A stretch of 64,000 nucleotides of DNA from Oleiagrimonas citrea. GTDB lineage: Bacteria > Pseudomonadota > Gammaproteobacteria > Xanthomonadales > Rhodanobacteraceae. The stretch is taken from assembly GCF_012395255.1 (NCBI RefSeq), contig NZ_JAAZQD010000005.1, positions 124,001 through 188,000 of the forward strand, read 5' to 3'. The number at the start of each line of letters is the position of its first letter. Position 1 is the stretch's first letter. Of this stretch, positions 52,697 through 61,382 are shown one piece after another. The notes under the pieces were generated by a model. It made no database searches, was not told the DNA's origin, and saw only the letters and a program-made list of their open reading frames with translations. Made by a program: the position numbers and the translations under genes.

Positions 52697-54466
52697 TCAG
52701 GGATGGAACGGCCAGAACAGCGGAATCAGCCACATCGACAGGGCGCAAAACAGCCCGATTAGCGGAATGCCCATCTTCATGAAGTCGGTGAAGCGGTAGC
52801 CGCCGGCGTAGTACACCATGGTGTTGGTCGGGTAGCCCACAGGCGTCGCGAACGAGGTCGCGGCGGCGAAGGCGACGGCGACCACGAAGGGCTGTGCGCT
52901 GACGCCGATGGCGTGCGCCACCGAAATGGCGATGCCGACCATCAGCACCACGGCCGGGTTGTGGCCCATCAACTCGGTCAGCAGCGCGGTCAGCAAGTAG
53001 ACCATCAGCAGCGCGCCCAATGGACTGTGGTAGCCGACCAGGCTCATCGCGCCCTCGACCACGGTATGCGACAGGCCGGTCTTCTCGATCGCCGTGCCCA
53101 GCGGAAGGATCGCGCCGAGTAGGACGATGATCTTCCAGTCCATGCCTTCGTAGACGTCCTTGGTGCCGAAGCAGCCGGTCAGCGCCATCGCCGCCGCACC
53201 GCACACCGCGGCGATCGGGATCGGTAGCAGCTTCAGCCCGGACACCAGCACCACGGCGGCGAGAATGGCCACGGCGATCACGGCCTTGCGCGGAATCGGG
53301 CGCACGCTCTCACGCTGGCTCAGCACGATGAGATTCTCGTCGGCGCGCAGGCGCGGCATGGCGGCTTCGTCCACAAGCACCATCAGCACGTCGCCGACCG
53401 CCAGCGACACGTTGCTGAGCTTGTCGCGCAGGATGTGACCACGGCGATGGATGGCCAGCACCGTCGCGTCGTAGCGCCAGTTCAGCGCGGTTTCGCCGAG
53501 GCGGTGGCCTTCGATCGGACTGGCCGGCGCGACCATCACCTCGGCCACCACGCGCGGCGTCTCGCTGGCACCCCGCGCATAGCGCGCCTCGGGTGCATTC
53601 TCCAGGTGGGCGCGGTTGCGGAAGGTCTCGATCTTGTCCCAGCTGCCGCGCACCAGCAGCACGTCGTCGACCTGCAACTTCTGCGAGCGCGGCGACCACA
53701 TGCGTCGTTCGCCACGCAGCAGCTCCAGCGGATACACGCCGTGGTTCTCGCCCAGCACGGCTTCGGCGATGGTCTGGTCGAGCAGGGAGGACTTCTCGGT
53801 CACGCGCAGCTCGGTGACGTACTTGCCGATTTCCTCGTTCTCCTGCTCCGGCAGGTTGCTCTCGCGCGGCAGCATCCAGCGGCCGATCAGCATGATGTAG
53901 GTGATGCCAGCCACGGCCAGCAGCGCGCCCAGGCCGGTGAATTCGAAGACGTTGAAGCCGGGCAGGCCGCCGTCGCGCGCCAGGCTGTCGGCGAGCAGGT
54001 TCGACGAGGTGCCGATCAGCGTGCATACGCCGCCCATCTGCGCGGCGTAGGCCATCGGCATCAGCACGCGCGAGGGCGACGTGCGGGTCTGCGAGCACAC
54101 GCGCAGCGCCAGCGGCAGGAAGGTGGCGACCAGCGCGATGTTCTTGATGAAGGCGCCCAGCGGCGCGATCACCAGCATGATCGCCAGCGTCAGCAGCCAG
54201 GGTTTTCGGATGCGCGTGAGCAGACGCGCCAGCGGTTCGAGTACGCCGGAGCGCTCGATGCCGAGGCTGAGCGCGAACATCGCTGCCACGGTCACGGTCG
54301 CCTCGTTGCTGAAGCCGGACAGCGCTTCCGCCGGCGTGACGATGCCGAGCACGGCCAGCGCCGCCAGCGCCATCAGCGCGACCACGTCGATACGCACGCG
54401 CTCGCTGGCGAACAGCGCCATGGTCACCACGATGATGGCGACGGTGGCCCAGGCCTGCCAGCTCAC
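52697..54466 (-). CDS. DASS/SLC13-type permease with two TrkA-C domains
   Basis: This 589-residue inner-membrane transporter has two membrane halves (about residues 5-180 and 390-585) that flank a cytoplasmic region with two TrkA-C (RCK_C) domains (about 205-290 and 300-385). NIALVATFLPLAL and GTSSNLLADS correspond to the conserved SLC13/CitT helices, and the second half has GHNPAVVLM and PVGYPTNTMVY. Members with this layout move anions such as sulfate or dicarboxylates; the substrate is unknown. The start GTG at 54466 has GGAG eight bases upstream, and longer in-frame starts lack family sequence. Confidence 0.88.
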   Translation of the reverse strand: MSWQAWATVAIIVVTMALFASERVRIDVVALMALAALAVLGIVTPAEALSGFSNEATVTVAAMFALSLGIERSGVLEPLARLLTRIRKPWLLTLAIMLVIAPLGAFIKNIALVATFLPLALRVCSQTRTSPSRVLMPMAYAAQMGGVCTLIGTSSNLLADSLARDGGLPGFNVFEFTGLGALLAVAGITYIMLIGRWMLPRESNLPEQENEEIGKYVTELRVTEKSSLLDQTIAEAVLGENHGVYPLELLRGERRMWSPRSQKLQVDDVLLVRGSWDKIETFRNRAHLENAPEARYARGASETPRVVAEVMVAPASPIEGHRLGETALNWRYDATVLAIHRRGHILRDKLSNVSLAVGDVLMVLVDEAAMPRLRADENLIVLSQRESVRPIPRKAVIAVAILAAVVLVSGLKLLPIPIAAVCGAAAMALTGCFGTKDVYEGMDWKIIVLLGAILPLGTAIEKTGLSHTVVEGAMSLVGYHSPLGALLMVYLLTALLTELMGHNPAVVLMVGIAISVAHAIGVSAQPFVVAVAFAAATSFATPVGYPTNTMVYYAGGYRFTDFMKMGIPLIGLFCALSMWLIPLFWPFHP

Positions 54467-54759
54467 GGACGTGGCTCCCGGTGCGGGGTCGTGGAGCGAC
54501 CGCCAGGCATGATGGCGATACGGATGTTCAAAGCGACGTTCTCGGCGATCCGAAGGGAGGTCGTGCCGCAACCATGCTAGCGGACCGCGCGGCGTTCGGC
54601 ACCGGCATGCGGTCCGTGCGTCGGGCATGGGCGGATAGGGAGGCGCATTTTCGCACAGTCCGCCATGCGCAGCGCGGGTGCTTCCGGCGCGAAGCCGGTT
54701 GTGGGAGCATGGAAGGCCCGGTGTACCCACGCCCCACGTCCACTGATGGGAACGCGACC

Positions 54760-55743
54760 ATGGATCGATACGAACGCATTCTCACGCTGCATCGCCTGCT
54801 CAAGTCGGCCCGCTATCCGGTCACCCTGTCGCGGCTGATGGACGAGCTCTCCTGTTCGCGCGCGACGCTGTACCGAGACATTGCCTTTCTGCGTGACGCG
54901 CTCGGCGCGCCGGTCGAGAGCGCAGGAGGCGAGCACGCCGCGTTCCGCTACGAGGCGGGCGAGGGCGACCGCTTCGAACTGCCCGGCCTGTGGCTGACCT
55001 CCGACGAACTGTCGGCGCTGATGGCGCTGCAGGCGCTGGTGCAGCGCTCCGATCCGGGCGTGCTGTCGGGCGCGCTGGCACCGATCACCTCGCGCATCGA
55101 GCGGCTTCTGGCCGATCACGCCGGTGGCAAGAAACTGCCCGTCGAGCGCATCCGCGTCATCAATTACGGTGCGCGAAAACTGGATCAGCATGCGTTCCGC
55201 GTCGTTGCCGGCGCGGTGCTGGAGCGCTGCCAGCTGCGTTTCCGCTACCGTGCGCGGACCACCGACGCCGACAGCCGTCGCCTGGTCTCGCCGCAGCGCC
55301 TGACGCACTACCGCGACAACTGGTACCTGGATGCCTGGGACCACGATCGCGAGGCGCTGCGCAGCTTCGCCGTCGACCGCATCGTCGATGCGCACGCGCT
55401 CGACGAGCCGGCGCATGAAGTCGCGGAATCCGAACTCAACGACACGCTGGCGTCGAGCTACGGCATATTCGCCGGCACACCCAAGGCCTGGGCCACGCTG
55501 CGTTTCTCCTCGCATGCGGCGCGCTGGGTCGCCGACGAACACTGGCATTCGCAGCAGCAGGGCCAGTGGCTGCCGGACGGGCGCTACGAGCTGAAACTGC
55601 CGTATTCGAATTCGCGCGAACTGCTGATGGACATGCTCAAGTACGGCCCCGACGCCGAGGTCGTGGCGCCGGCCCCGCTGCGCGAGGAGATGAAAATCCT
55701 GCTGCAGCTGGCGCAGGGCGTGTACCAGTCGCCTCCGCGCTGA
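54760..55743 (+). CDS. YafY-type WYL-domain transcriptional regulator
   Basis: This 327-residue regulator has an N-terminal winged helix (about 1-65, with LSRLMDELSCSRATLYRDIAFLRD) and a WYL domain. The namesake residues WYL are at 188-190, and a WCX-like C-terminal segment follows. WYL domains are thought to sense nucleic-acid or other ligands. The ATG at 54760 (MDRYERILTLHRLL) is the family's standard start; the region before it is not coding. The next gene, a patatin-like phospholipase, starts 17 bp after its stop and is probably co-transcribed. Confidence 0.9.
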   Translation: MDRYERILTLHRLLKSARYPVTLSRLMDELSCSRATLYRDIAFLRDALGAPVESAGGEHAAFRYEAGEGDRFELPGLWLTSDELSALMALQALVQRSDPGVLSGALAPITSRIERLLADHAGGKKLPVERIRVINYGARKLDQHAFRVVAGAVLERCQLRFRYRARTTDADSRRLVSPQRLTHYRDNWYLDAWDHDREALRSFAVDRIVDAHALDEPAHEVAESELNDTLASSYGIFAGTPKAWATLRFSSHAARWVADEHWHSQQQGQWLPDGRYELKLPYSNSRELLMDMLKYGPDAEVVAPAPLREEMKILLQLAQGVYQSPPR

Positions 55744-55760
55744 ACACGGAGAGCGTTCTT

Positions 55761-56753
55761 ATGGGCACCGCATCGACCTCGCTCGCCGCCGTCAAGGATG
55801 GCCGGCCCACGCGTATCGCACTGGCGCTGGGCGCCGGTGGCGCCAAGGGGCTGACCTACATCGGCGTCATCGAGGAACTGGATCGTCGCGGTTTCGAGAT
55901 CGTGGCCATTGCGGGCAGTTCGATGGGTGCGCTGATCGGCGGCATCTATGCAGCCGGCAAGCTGGACGTCTACCGCGACTGGGTCTGCTCGCTGGCGCGC
56001 ATCGACGTGTTGCGACTGGTCGACTGGACACTGTCCGGCGGCGGGCTCATCAAGGGCGAGCGCATCATCGAGACGCTGCGCGAACTGATCGGCGAGATCG
56101 ACATCGGCGATCTGCCGATGGCCTACACGGCCGTGGCCACCGACATCGACCGTCGTCGCGAGATGTGGCTGACCGAAGGCCCGCTGTTCGATGCCATCCG
56201 CGCGTCGATCGCGATTCCGTCCATTTTCCGCCCGCATCGCATCGACGGTCGGCGGCTGGTCGATGGTGGCCTGCTCAACCCGCTGCCGGTGACGCCGTTG
56301 CTGAGTGCGTCCTGGGACTACATGGTCGCGGTCGGGGTCAACGGCCCGATCGAAGCGCTGCCGTCGACGGCCGACATCGATGCGCACGAACAGGAACACG
56401 AGGACGCCGACAGCTACCGCAAGCGCATCGCCGATTTCGTCGGCAAGATGATGCCGAAAGGCGAGGAGAAACCGCGCGAACAGGGCGCGCTGGAACTGCT
56501 CAGCCTGTCGCTGGATCTGATGCAGGCCAATCTGGCGCAGCTGCGTCTGGCGGCCTACCAGCCGGATCTGCTGATCGAGATGCCGGCCAATGTGTCCACA
56601 GCCTACGAATTTCATCGCGCACGCGAACTGATCGAGCTGGGGCGTATGCGCGCCGGCCGCATTCTGCAGAACTGGACGCCGCATCATCTGCACGGCAGCC
56701 ACGCATCCGTGGACGACGCCGAGGCCGACCCGGACGAATCCGCATCGACCTGA
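55761..56753 (+). CDS. Patatin-like phospholipase (RssA-like)
   Basis: This 330-residue hydrolase has the patatin blocks ALGAGGAKGLTYIGVI (22-37, oxyanion hole), the nucleophile Ser54 in GSSMG and the partner Asp168 in DGG. There is no signal peptide, so it is cytoplasmic, like RssA/YchK proteins. The C-terminal tail (about 210-330) is charged and variable. Substrate lipids are unknown. It follows the WYL regulator by 17 bp. Confidence 0.9.
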   Translation: MGTASTSLAAVKDGRPTRIALALGAGGAKGLTYIGVIEELDRRGFEIVAIAGSSMGALIGGIYAAGKLDVYRDWVCSLARIDVLRLVDWTLSGGGLIKGERIIETLRELIGEIDIGDLPMAYTAVATDIDRRREMWLTEGPLFDAIRASIAIPSIFRPHRIDGRRLVDGGLLNPLPVTPLLSASWDYMVAVGVNGPIEALPSTADIDAHEQEHEDADSYRKRIADFVGKMMPKGEEKPREQGALELLSLSLDLMQANLAQLRLAAYQPDLLIEMPANVSTAYEFHRARELIELGRMRAGRILQNWTPHHLHGSHASVDDAEADPDESAST

Positions 56754-56780
56754 CGCACGGTCTCGCGACCGCGCGGGGAC

Positions 56781-57497
56781 TCAGTGTTCCTCGATCCCGG
56801 TGCGCTTGGAGCGCTTGATCAGCCAGGCCACGCCGCGCAGGTCGGAGATGCCGACGATGGCGCGGCCCAGATTCGTGTACTTGGAGCTGCCGGCGTTGCG
56901 CGCGCGGTGGTTGACCGGTACCGACTTCACCTTCCAGCCGGCACGCTGCATCAGTGCGGGCAGGTAGCGGTGCATGTGGTCGAAGTAGGGCAGGTCGAGG
57001 AACGCGGCGCGCTCGAACAGCTTGATGCCGCAGCCGGTGTCCGGGGTCTCGTCGCGCAGCAGACGGCTGCGCAGGGCGTTGGCGAAGCGCGAGCCCAGGC
57101 GCTTGCTGGCCGTGTCCTTGCGGTTCACGCGCCAGCCGGCGAACAGCTTCACGTTCGGGTCGGACGCATCGCGTTCGGCGATCAACTTGGGAATGTCGGC
57201 CGGATCGTTCTGACCGTCTCCGTCCAGCGTGGCGATCCAGGTGCCGCGCGCGGCCTTCACGCCGTTGCGCACGGCGGTGCTCTGGCCGCTCTGTTCCAGG
57301 TGGTGCAGCACGCGCAGTTCCGGGTGTTCGGCCTTCTGCGCCTGGAGTACGTCCCGGCTGTCGTCGCTGCTGCGGTCGTCGACGTAGACCACCTCGTAAT
57401 CGACCTTTCCGCGCAGGGCGGTGGCGATTTCGGCCAGCAGCGGGGGGATGTTGTCGCGCTCGTTGTAGACGGGCACGACCACGGACAGATCGGGCAT
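56781..57497 (-). CDS. GT2 family glycosyltransferase (dolichyl-phosphate mannose synthase-like)
   Basis: This 238-residue GT-A enzyme has VVVPVYNERDNI at the N-terminus, VDDRSSDDS, and the metal-binding ATLDGDGQNDPADI near residue 90. It ends in a basic segment without transmembrane helices. Homologues transfer a sugar from a nucleotide or GDP donor to a polyprenyl phosphate. The ATG at 57497 gives MPDLSVVVPVYNE, the family's usual start. It is divergent from the bufferin operon and converges on the phospholipase gene. Confidence 0.88.
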   Translation of the reverse strand: MPDLSVVVPVYNERDNIPPLLAEIATALRGKVDYEVVYVDDRSSDDSRDVLQAQKAEHPELRVLHHLEQSGQSTAVRNGVKAARGTWIATLDGDGQNDPADIPKLIAERDASDPNVKLFAGWRVNRKDTASKRLGSRFANALRSRLLRDETPDTGCGIKLFERAAFLDLPYFDHMHRYLPALMQRAGWKVKSVPVNHRARNAGSSKYTNLGRAIVGISDLRGVAWLIKRSKRTGIEEH

Positions 57498-57574
57498 GGG
57501 CTTGTTCCGCGAAGGGTTCGGCTGTGCATTATCGCGCAAGCACGGCTTCGGCGCAGGCCATTCGGCCGATGCGT

Positions 57575-57605
57575 GTAAGGAATCCGTCCGAGTCCGGGTC
57601 CCCTT
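57575..57605 (+). promoter_or_regulatory. Candidate ECF-type promoter of the bufferin operon
   Basis: GTAAGGAATCC at 57575-57585 lies about 70 bp before the DUF2282 start and resembles the GTAAC/GGAAT type -35 elements of ECF-controlled genes. The GGGTCC around 57597-57602 could be part of the -10. In Caulobacter, bufferin genes are under an ECF sigma (SigF). This call is weak and rests on one half-site. Confidence 0.25.
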
Positions 57606-57656
57606 GCATGCCGGCGCTGTGCCGGCGTCCGACAAAAATGCCAAGGGAGACGACCC

Positions 57657-57968
57657 ATGCAAGCCAACACCATTCTGAAATCGACCCTGATGACCCTGCT
57701 GGCCGCCGGCGCCATCGGCACCGCCGCGAGCGCGCATGCGGGCGACAAGATGGGCCACGACAAGCTGGTCAAGTGCTATGGCGTCAACGCGGCCAACAAG
57801 AACGACTGCCAGTCGCCGGGTCATTCCTGCGCCGGTCAGGATTCCAAGGCACGCGATCCGCACGCTTTCGTCGCGGTGCCGGCCGGGCTGTGCGAGAAGC
57901 TGGACGGCGGCTCCACGAAGCCGGGCGGCGCGATGATGGAACACGACGGCATGATGAAGAAGAGCTGA
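57657..57968 (+). CDS. bufA: Bufferin-like RiPP precursor (DUF2282, BufA1 type)
   Basis: This 103-residue exported precursor has a signal peptide (residues 1-28, ending SAHAG) and a mature core with four cysteines: KCYG, NDCQS, HSCAG and GLCEK. The order CYGVNAANKNDC, then SPGHSCAGQDSK, is characteristic of DUF2282 proteins. Family knowledge: the central cysteines are converted by a DUF692/MNIO enzyme and its partner into 5-thiooxazole-type groups, and the product buffers copper in the periplasm. The C-terminal MMEHDGMMKKS is rich in methionine and histidine, which fits metal binding. GGGAG precedes the ATG. The enzyme gene starts 3 bp after the stop. Confidence 0.85.
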   Translation: MQANTILKSTLMTLLAAGAIGTAASAHAGDKMGHDKLVKCYGVNAANKNDCQSPGHSCAGQDSKARDPHAFVAVPAGLCEKLDGGSTKPGGAMMEHDGMMKKS

Positions 57969-57971
57969 TCC

Positions 57972-58838
57972 ATGCCGCTGTCGCACACCTCGTGCGTGCG
58001 CCCGGTCCCGACGGCCGTCGGGATCGGGCTGCGTGCCCCGCATCACGATCACGTCATGGCGCAGCGGCCGGCGGTGCCGTTCTTCGAGCTGCACAGCGAG
58101 AACTTCTTCGCCGCCGGCGGGCCGAATCGCGAGTTGCTCGATGCGTTGCGCGCGGACTACCCGCTGAGTCTGCACGGCGTGGGCCTGTCGCTGGGCGCGG
58201 CCGATGCGCTGGATGCCGATCACCTGGCGCAGTTGCGCGCGCTGGTCGCGCACGTCGAGCCGGGGCTGGTGTCCGAACACGTGTGCTGGGGCGCGATCGA
58301 CGGTCGCCACTACAACGACCTGCTGCCGCTGCCGTACACCGAGGAGGCGCTGGCGCTGATGACGCAGCGCGTGCAGCAGGTGCAGGAGATGCTGGGCCGG
58401 ACGATCCTGGTCGAGAACGTCTCCAGCTACATCCATTTCACCCATTCGACGCTGCGCGAATGGGAATTCCTCGCCGAGCTTTCCCGGCGTAGCGGCTGCG
58501 GCCTGCTGCTGGACGTCAACAACGTCTACGTCAACAGCGTGAACCACGGCTTCGATCCGCTCGATTTCCTCGATGGCGTCCCCGGTGAGCGGGTCGGCGA
58601 GATGCACCTGGCCGGCTTCACCCGCAAGCAGGGGCTGGGCGGCGAGCTGCTGATCGATTCGCACAACCGCCGTGTCGACGATGCGGTGTGGGACCTGTAC
58701 GTCTCCGCTGTGCGGCGCTTCGGTCCGAAACCGACCCTGATCGAATGGGATCAGGATCTTCCCGATTTCGCGGTGCTCGAGGACGAGGCCCGCATCGCCA
58801 CGGAGCATTTGTATGCACGCGCCGCCGTCCCTGCATGA
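57972..58838 (+). CDS. bufB: DUF692-family multinuclear non-heme iron oxidase (MNIO, BufB)
   Basis: This 288-residue TIM-barrel enzyme modifies cysteines of the bufferin precursor. Metal-ligand blocks are visible: GIGLRAPHHDHV near the N-terminus, FFELHSENFF, SLHGVGLSL, EHVCWG, LVENVSSY, LLLDVNNVYVN, EMHLAGF and LIDSHNRRV, then TLIEWDQDLP. These are the histidine and acidic residues of the multi-iron site. It is 3 bp downstream of the precursor and overlaps the DUF2063 partner by 26 bp, so all three are made together. Confidence 0.92.
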   Translation: MPLSHTSCVRPVPTAVGIGLRAPHHDHVMAQRPAVPFFELHSENFFAAGGPNRELLDALRADYPLSLHGVGLSLGAADALDADHLAQLRALVAHVEPGLVSEHVCWGAIDGRHYNDLLPLPYTEEALALMTQRVQQVQEMLGRTILVENVSSYIHFTHSTLREWEFLAELSRRSGCGLLLDVNNVYVNSVNHGFDPLDFLDGVPGERVGEMHLAGFTRKQGLGGELLIDSHNRRVDDAVWDLYVSAVRRFGPKPTLIEWDQDLPDFAVLEDEARIATEHLYARAAVPA

Positions 58839-59616
58839 GCTGCAACGCGCCTTCGCCGCAAGTCTGATCGAGGGCGATGCACCGATGCTGACGCCGTGGG
58901 TCGCCGCGCGCGGCATCGATCCGCAGGCGCGGCTGCGCATCTACCGCAACGCCGGCTACGCCATCCATGTCGAGGCGCTCGAAGCCGTATTCCCGGCGGT
59001 GCGCGCCTTGATTGGCGAAGAAAGCTTCGACGGTCTGGCCACGCGTTACACCGCGCGTCGCGGAAGCGACGGCGGCAACCTGCAGCATTTCGGTCGCGAC
59101 TTCGCGGCGTTCCTCGGCGCGCAGCCGGAACTGGCCGGGTATGCATGGCTGGTCGACGTCGCGCAGCTGGAATGGCTGCGCCAGGAGGCGCTACTGGCCG
59201 CCGAGCATCCTGTCGCGGATATCGAGGCGCTGTTGCGCGCGCTCGACGAGGTGCCCGCCGAGCGACTGCATCTTCCGCTGCAGCCGCACGTGCGTGTGCT
59301 GCAGGCCGCCGTGCCGGCGCTGGACCTGTGGACCTGGGCGCGCGACCCGCAGGGCGATGCACCCGATCCGCGCGGCGCGCCGCAGAGCGTGCTGCTCTGG
59401 CGCCACGCGACGCAGATCGTCATGCAGCCGGTCACGCCCGACGCTGCTCGTTTCCTGCAGGCCCTGCGCGAGGGACGTCTGCTGGCCGAAGCGCTCGGCG
59501 CGGACGCCGATCCCGCGCGGTTGCCCGCATTGTTGCAGCCCGTATTCGAGCACGCCCTGCTCGCCGCATCCACCGTTCACGCGGCCGACACGACCGCCCC
59601 GGAGGCTCTGTCATGA
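58813..59616 (+). CDS. bufC: DUF2063 (BufC-type) partner protein of the MNIO enzyme
   Basis: This 267-residue protein has an N-terminal DUF2063 domain (LHELQRAFAASLIEG, RLRIYRNAGYAIHVEALEAVFPAVRALIGEESF) and a less conserved C-terminal part. In bufferin and related MNIO systems the partner binds the precursor and helps the oxidase. It overlaps the enzyme gene by 26 bp and the DoxX gene by 4 bp (ATGA), which places it in the middle of a tightly coupled operon. Confidence 0.9.
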   Translation: MHAPPSLHELQRAFAASLIEGDAPMLTPWVAARGIDPQARLRIYRNAGYAIHVEALEAVFPAVRALIGEESFDGLATRYTARRGSDGGNLQHFGRDFAAFLGAQPELAGYAWLVDVAQLEWLRQEALLAAEHPVADIEALLRALDEVPAERLHLPLQPHVRVLQAAVPALDLWTWARDPQGDAPDPRGAPQSVLLWRHATQIVMQPVTPDAARFLQALREGRLLAEALGADADPARLPALLQPVFEHALLAASTVHAADTTAPEALS

Positions 59617-60101
59617 ATGCACGCATCCTGCCCTTGTGGGCGCGCACCACCGGACTGCTCGAAGGACTTTCACCGCTGGTTCTTCTGCTGTTCCGCCTGT
59701 TCGTCGCCGTCGCCTTCTGGCGCGCCGGCGTGGTCAAGATCGACGACCCCACCGGTACCCACTACCTGTTCTCGGAGGAATACCAGGTACCGCTGCTGTC
59801 GGCCTCGGTCGCCGCGTTCCTCGGCACCTGGGTCGAGCTGATCGTGCCGTGGTTCCTGGCGCTGGGACTGGGCACGCGACTGATGGCGGCGTTTCTGTTC
59901 GTGTACAACCTCATTGCCGTGATCTCGTACCCGGCGCTGTGGCCGAACGGCTTCTGGCATGGCCTGATCGGCAGCGATTTCGCCGATCACAAGGCCTGGG
60001 GCCTGATGCTGCTGGCGCTGGTGGCGTGGGGAGCGGGTCGCTGGTCGCTGGATGCGTTGCTGAGTCGGGTGCTGAAGTCGCGTGCTGCGGCCCACGCCTG
60101 A
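59613..60101 (+). CDS. bufD: DoxX-family membrane protein of the bufferin operon
   Basis: This 162-residue inner-membrane protein has four helices (about 17-38, 62-85, 88-105, 128-150) in the DoxX pattern (LFRLFVAVAFWRAGVVKIDD, ALGLGTRLMAAFLFVYNLIAV). DoxX proteins often end bufferin operons; a redox or export link is suspected but unproven. The gene symbol follows that operon order and is tentative. It is the last gene and is followed by a strong terminator. Confidence 0.85.
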   Translation: MNARILPLWARTTGLLEGLSPLVLLLFRLFVAVAFWRAGVVKIDDPTGTHYLFSEEYQVPLLSASVAAFLGTWVELIVPWFLALGLGTRLMAAFLFVYNLIAVISYPALWPNGFWHGLIGSDFADHKAWGLMLLALVAWGAGRWSLDALLSRVLKSRAAAHA

Positions 60102-60127
60102 CTCGCTCGACGCACGGAGAGTCCGAG

Positions 60128-60157
60128 GCCGGCGCGATTTTCCGCGCCGGCTTTTTT
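60128..60157 (+). terminator. Rho-independent terminator of the bufferin operon
   Basis: Perfect 9-bp stem GCCGGCGCG (60128-60136) / CGCGCCGGC (60143-60151) with a 6-base loop and TTTTTT directly after. It lies 27 bp past the DoxX stop. Confidence 0.92.
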
Positions 60158-60191
60158 CTGCTCTGTCCGCGTGCTTGCGGCGCAGGAGCGA

Positions 60192-60572
60192 TCAGGCCAT
60201 CGAGTGCAGCCCGAAAAGGTTACCTTCGGTGTCGACGATCAGCGAGATGAAACCGTAGGGACCGATCGACATCTTCGTGCGCTGCACCGTGCCGCCGGCC
60301 CCGGCTACGCGGGATTCCTCGACCGCGCAGTCCTCGCAAGCGAAGTACACCACTGTGCCGTTGCCGCCGGCGGCGACGCCGGCCATCTTCACCAGCGCGC
60401 CGCCGGCGCCGTAGCGTTCCATGTCGGAGGGGAACGCCTGCATCTCGATGCCACTGTCGTTGGGGTCGTTCAGGCGTTCGAATTCGACGCCGAAGACGCT
60501 GGCGTAGAAGGCCCGTGCCCGAGCCATGTCGTGGACGTAGATCTCGAACCATCCCACCGGATTGCCGTGCAT
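60192..60572 (-). CDS. VOC-family (glyoxalase/bleomycin-resistance fold) protein
   Basis: This 126-residue protein has two beta-alpha-beta-beta-beta repeats of the vicinal-oxygen-chelate fold: GWFEIYVHDMARARAFYASVFG in the first half and VVYFACEDCAVEESRVAGAGG followed by GFISLIVDTEGNLFGLHS in the second. The ATG at 60572 is chosen since GGAGGG lies seven bases before it. It resembles PhnB/YdeK-like VOC proteins; the activity is unknown. Confidence 0.88.
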   Translation of the reverse strand: MHGNPVGWFEIYVHDMARARAFYASVFGVEFERLNDPNDSGIEMQAFPSDMERYGAGGALVKMAGVAAGGNGTVVYFACEDCAVEESRVAGAGGTVQRTKMSIGPYGFISLIVDTEGNLFGLHSMA

Positions 60573-60641
60573 GATCGCGCCCTCCACGTATGTGAGGGCG
60601 CAGTCATAGCAGAGGGAGTGTCAGCGCAACGTTAGCGTCGT

Positions 60642-61382
60642 TCAGGGCGCCAGTGGTGCATGCCCGGCGTCCGCACCCGGTCCCTGGATGGCCTTGCGCC
60701 AGTCGGCGGCGACGGCGTCGAACGGGGCGCGCGTGCCGCGGTTGGTCAGCAGCACCAGCGAGCCGGTGCCCATCGGCATCTCGCGACCGACCCAGCCGTG
60801 GCGGTCGAAGTCGCGGGTCTTCGCCACGCGCTTGTCCGGCATGTACAGCACCACCACCGGCTCGCCGTCGCGGCGCGTGACCAGATGCACGGCCTTGTAC
60901 CGGCCGACTTCGCAGTCGTGCACGTAGGTGGTGCCGGTCGGCACCGGGCCGCGCAGGGCCAGGTTTCGGCCGGCGAATCCGGCGGCGACGGCCTGCGTAG
61001 TGAGCGGCTCGGTCAGGTTCAGCGATTCGATTTCCGGCGGCATGTGCGCCACGGCGAGCGCCGGCAGCGAATGCGCATCGACCTGCTGCCAGACCACGCC
61101 ACCGACGCCGAGCGCCACCAGCACCGAGGCTGCCAGCGACAGGGCGATGCGGCGGCCGCGCGAGATGCGCTGGCGACGGCCGGTCGTTTGCGCCAGCAGG
61201 ATGCGATCGGTCAGCCCCTCGGGGGCCGGCATATTCAGGGCCTGCATCAGTTCGTTCTCGAACGCCTGCGCCCGTTCCCAGGCTGCGGCGCAGGAGGCGC
61301 ACTCGCGGCGATGCGCGATGAAGGCCGGGTCGTCGCTGTGCGGCGTCGCGGTCAGGATGCGGCGGAACTCAAGACAGTCCAT
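60642..61382 (-). CDS. Anti-sigma factor-like membrane protein (DUF3379 type)
   Basis: This 246-residue protein starts with a zinc-finger-like anti-sigma domain (MDCLEFRRILTATPH, then HRRECASCAAAWERAQAFENEL), has one transmembrane helix at about 78-95 and a periplasmic domain. It resembles the DUF3379 proteins encoded next to ECF sigma genes in gammaproteobacteria. Its start overlaps the sigma gene by 14 bp, so the two are made together and it probably holds the sigma factor inactive until an envelope signal arrives. Confidence 0.82.
   Translation of the reverse strand: MDCLEFRRILTATPHSDDPAFIAHRRECASCAAAWERAQAFENELMQALNMPAPEGLTDRILLAQTTGRRQRISRGRRIALSLAASVLVALGVGGVVWQQVDAHSLPALAVAHMPPEIESLNLTEPLTTQAVAAGFAGRNLALRGPVPTGTTYVHDCEVGRYKAVHLVTRRDGEPVVVLYMPDKRVAKTRDFDRHGWVGREMPMGTGSLVLLTNRGTRAPFDAVAADWRKAIQGPGADAGHAPLAP

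Noticed and set aside
57498-58940. Leftward extension of the GT2 glycosyltransferase frame across the bufferin genes
   Set aside because: The frame is open only because of high GC; the glycosyltransferase clearly starts at 57497 and the + strand genes are well supported.
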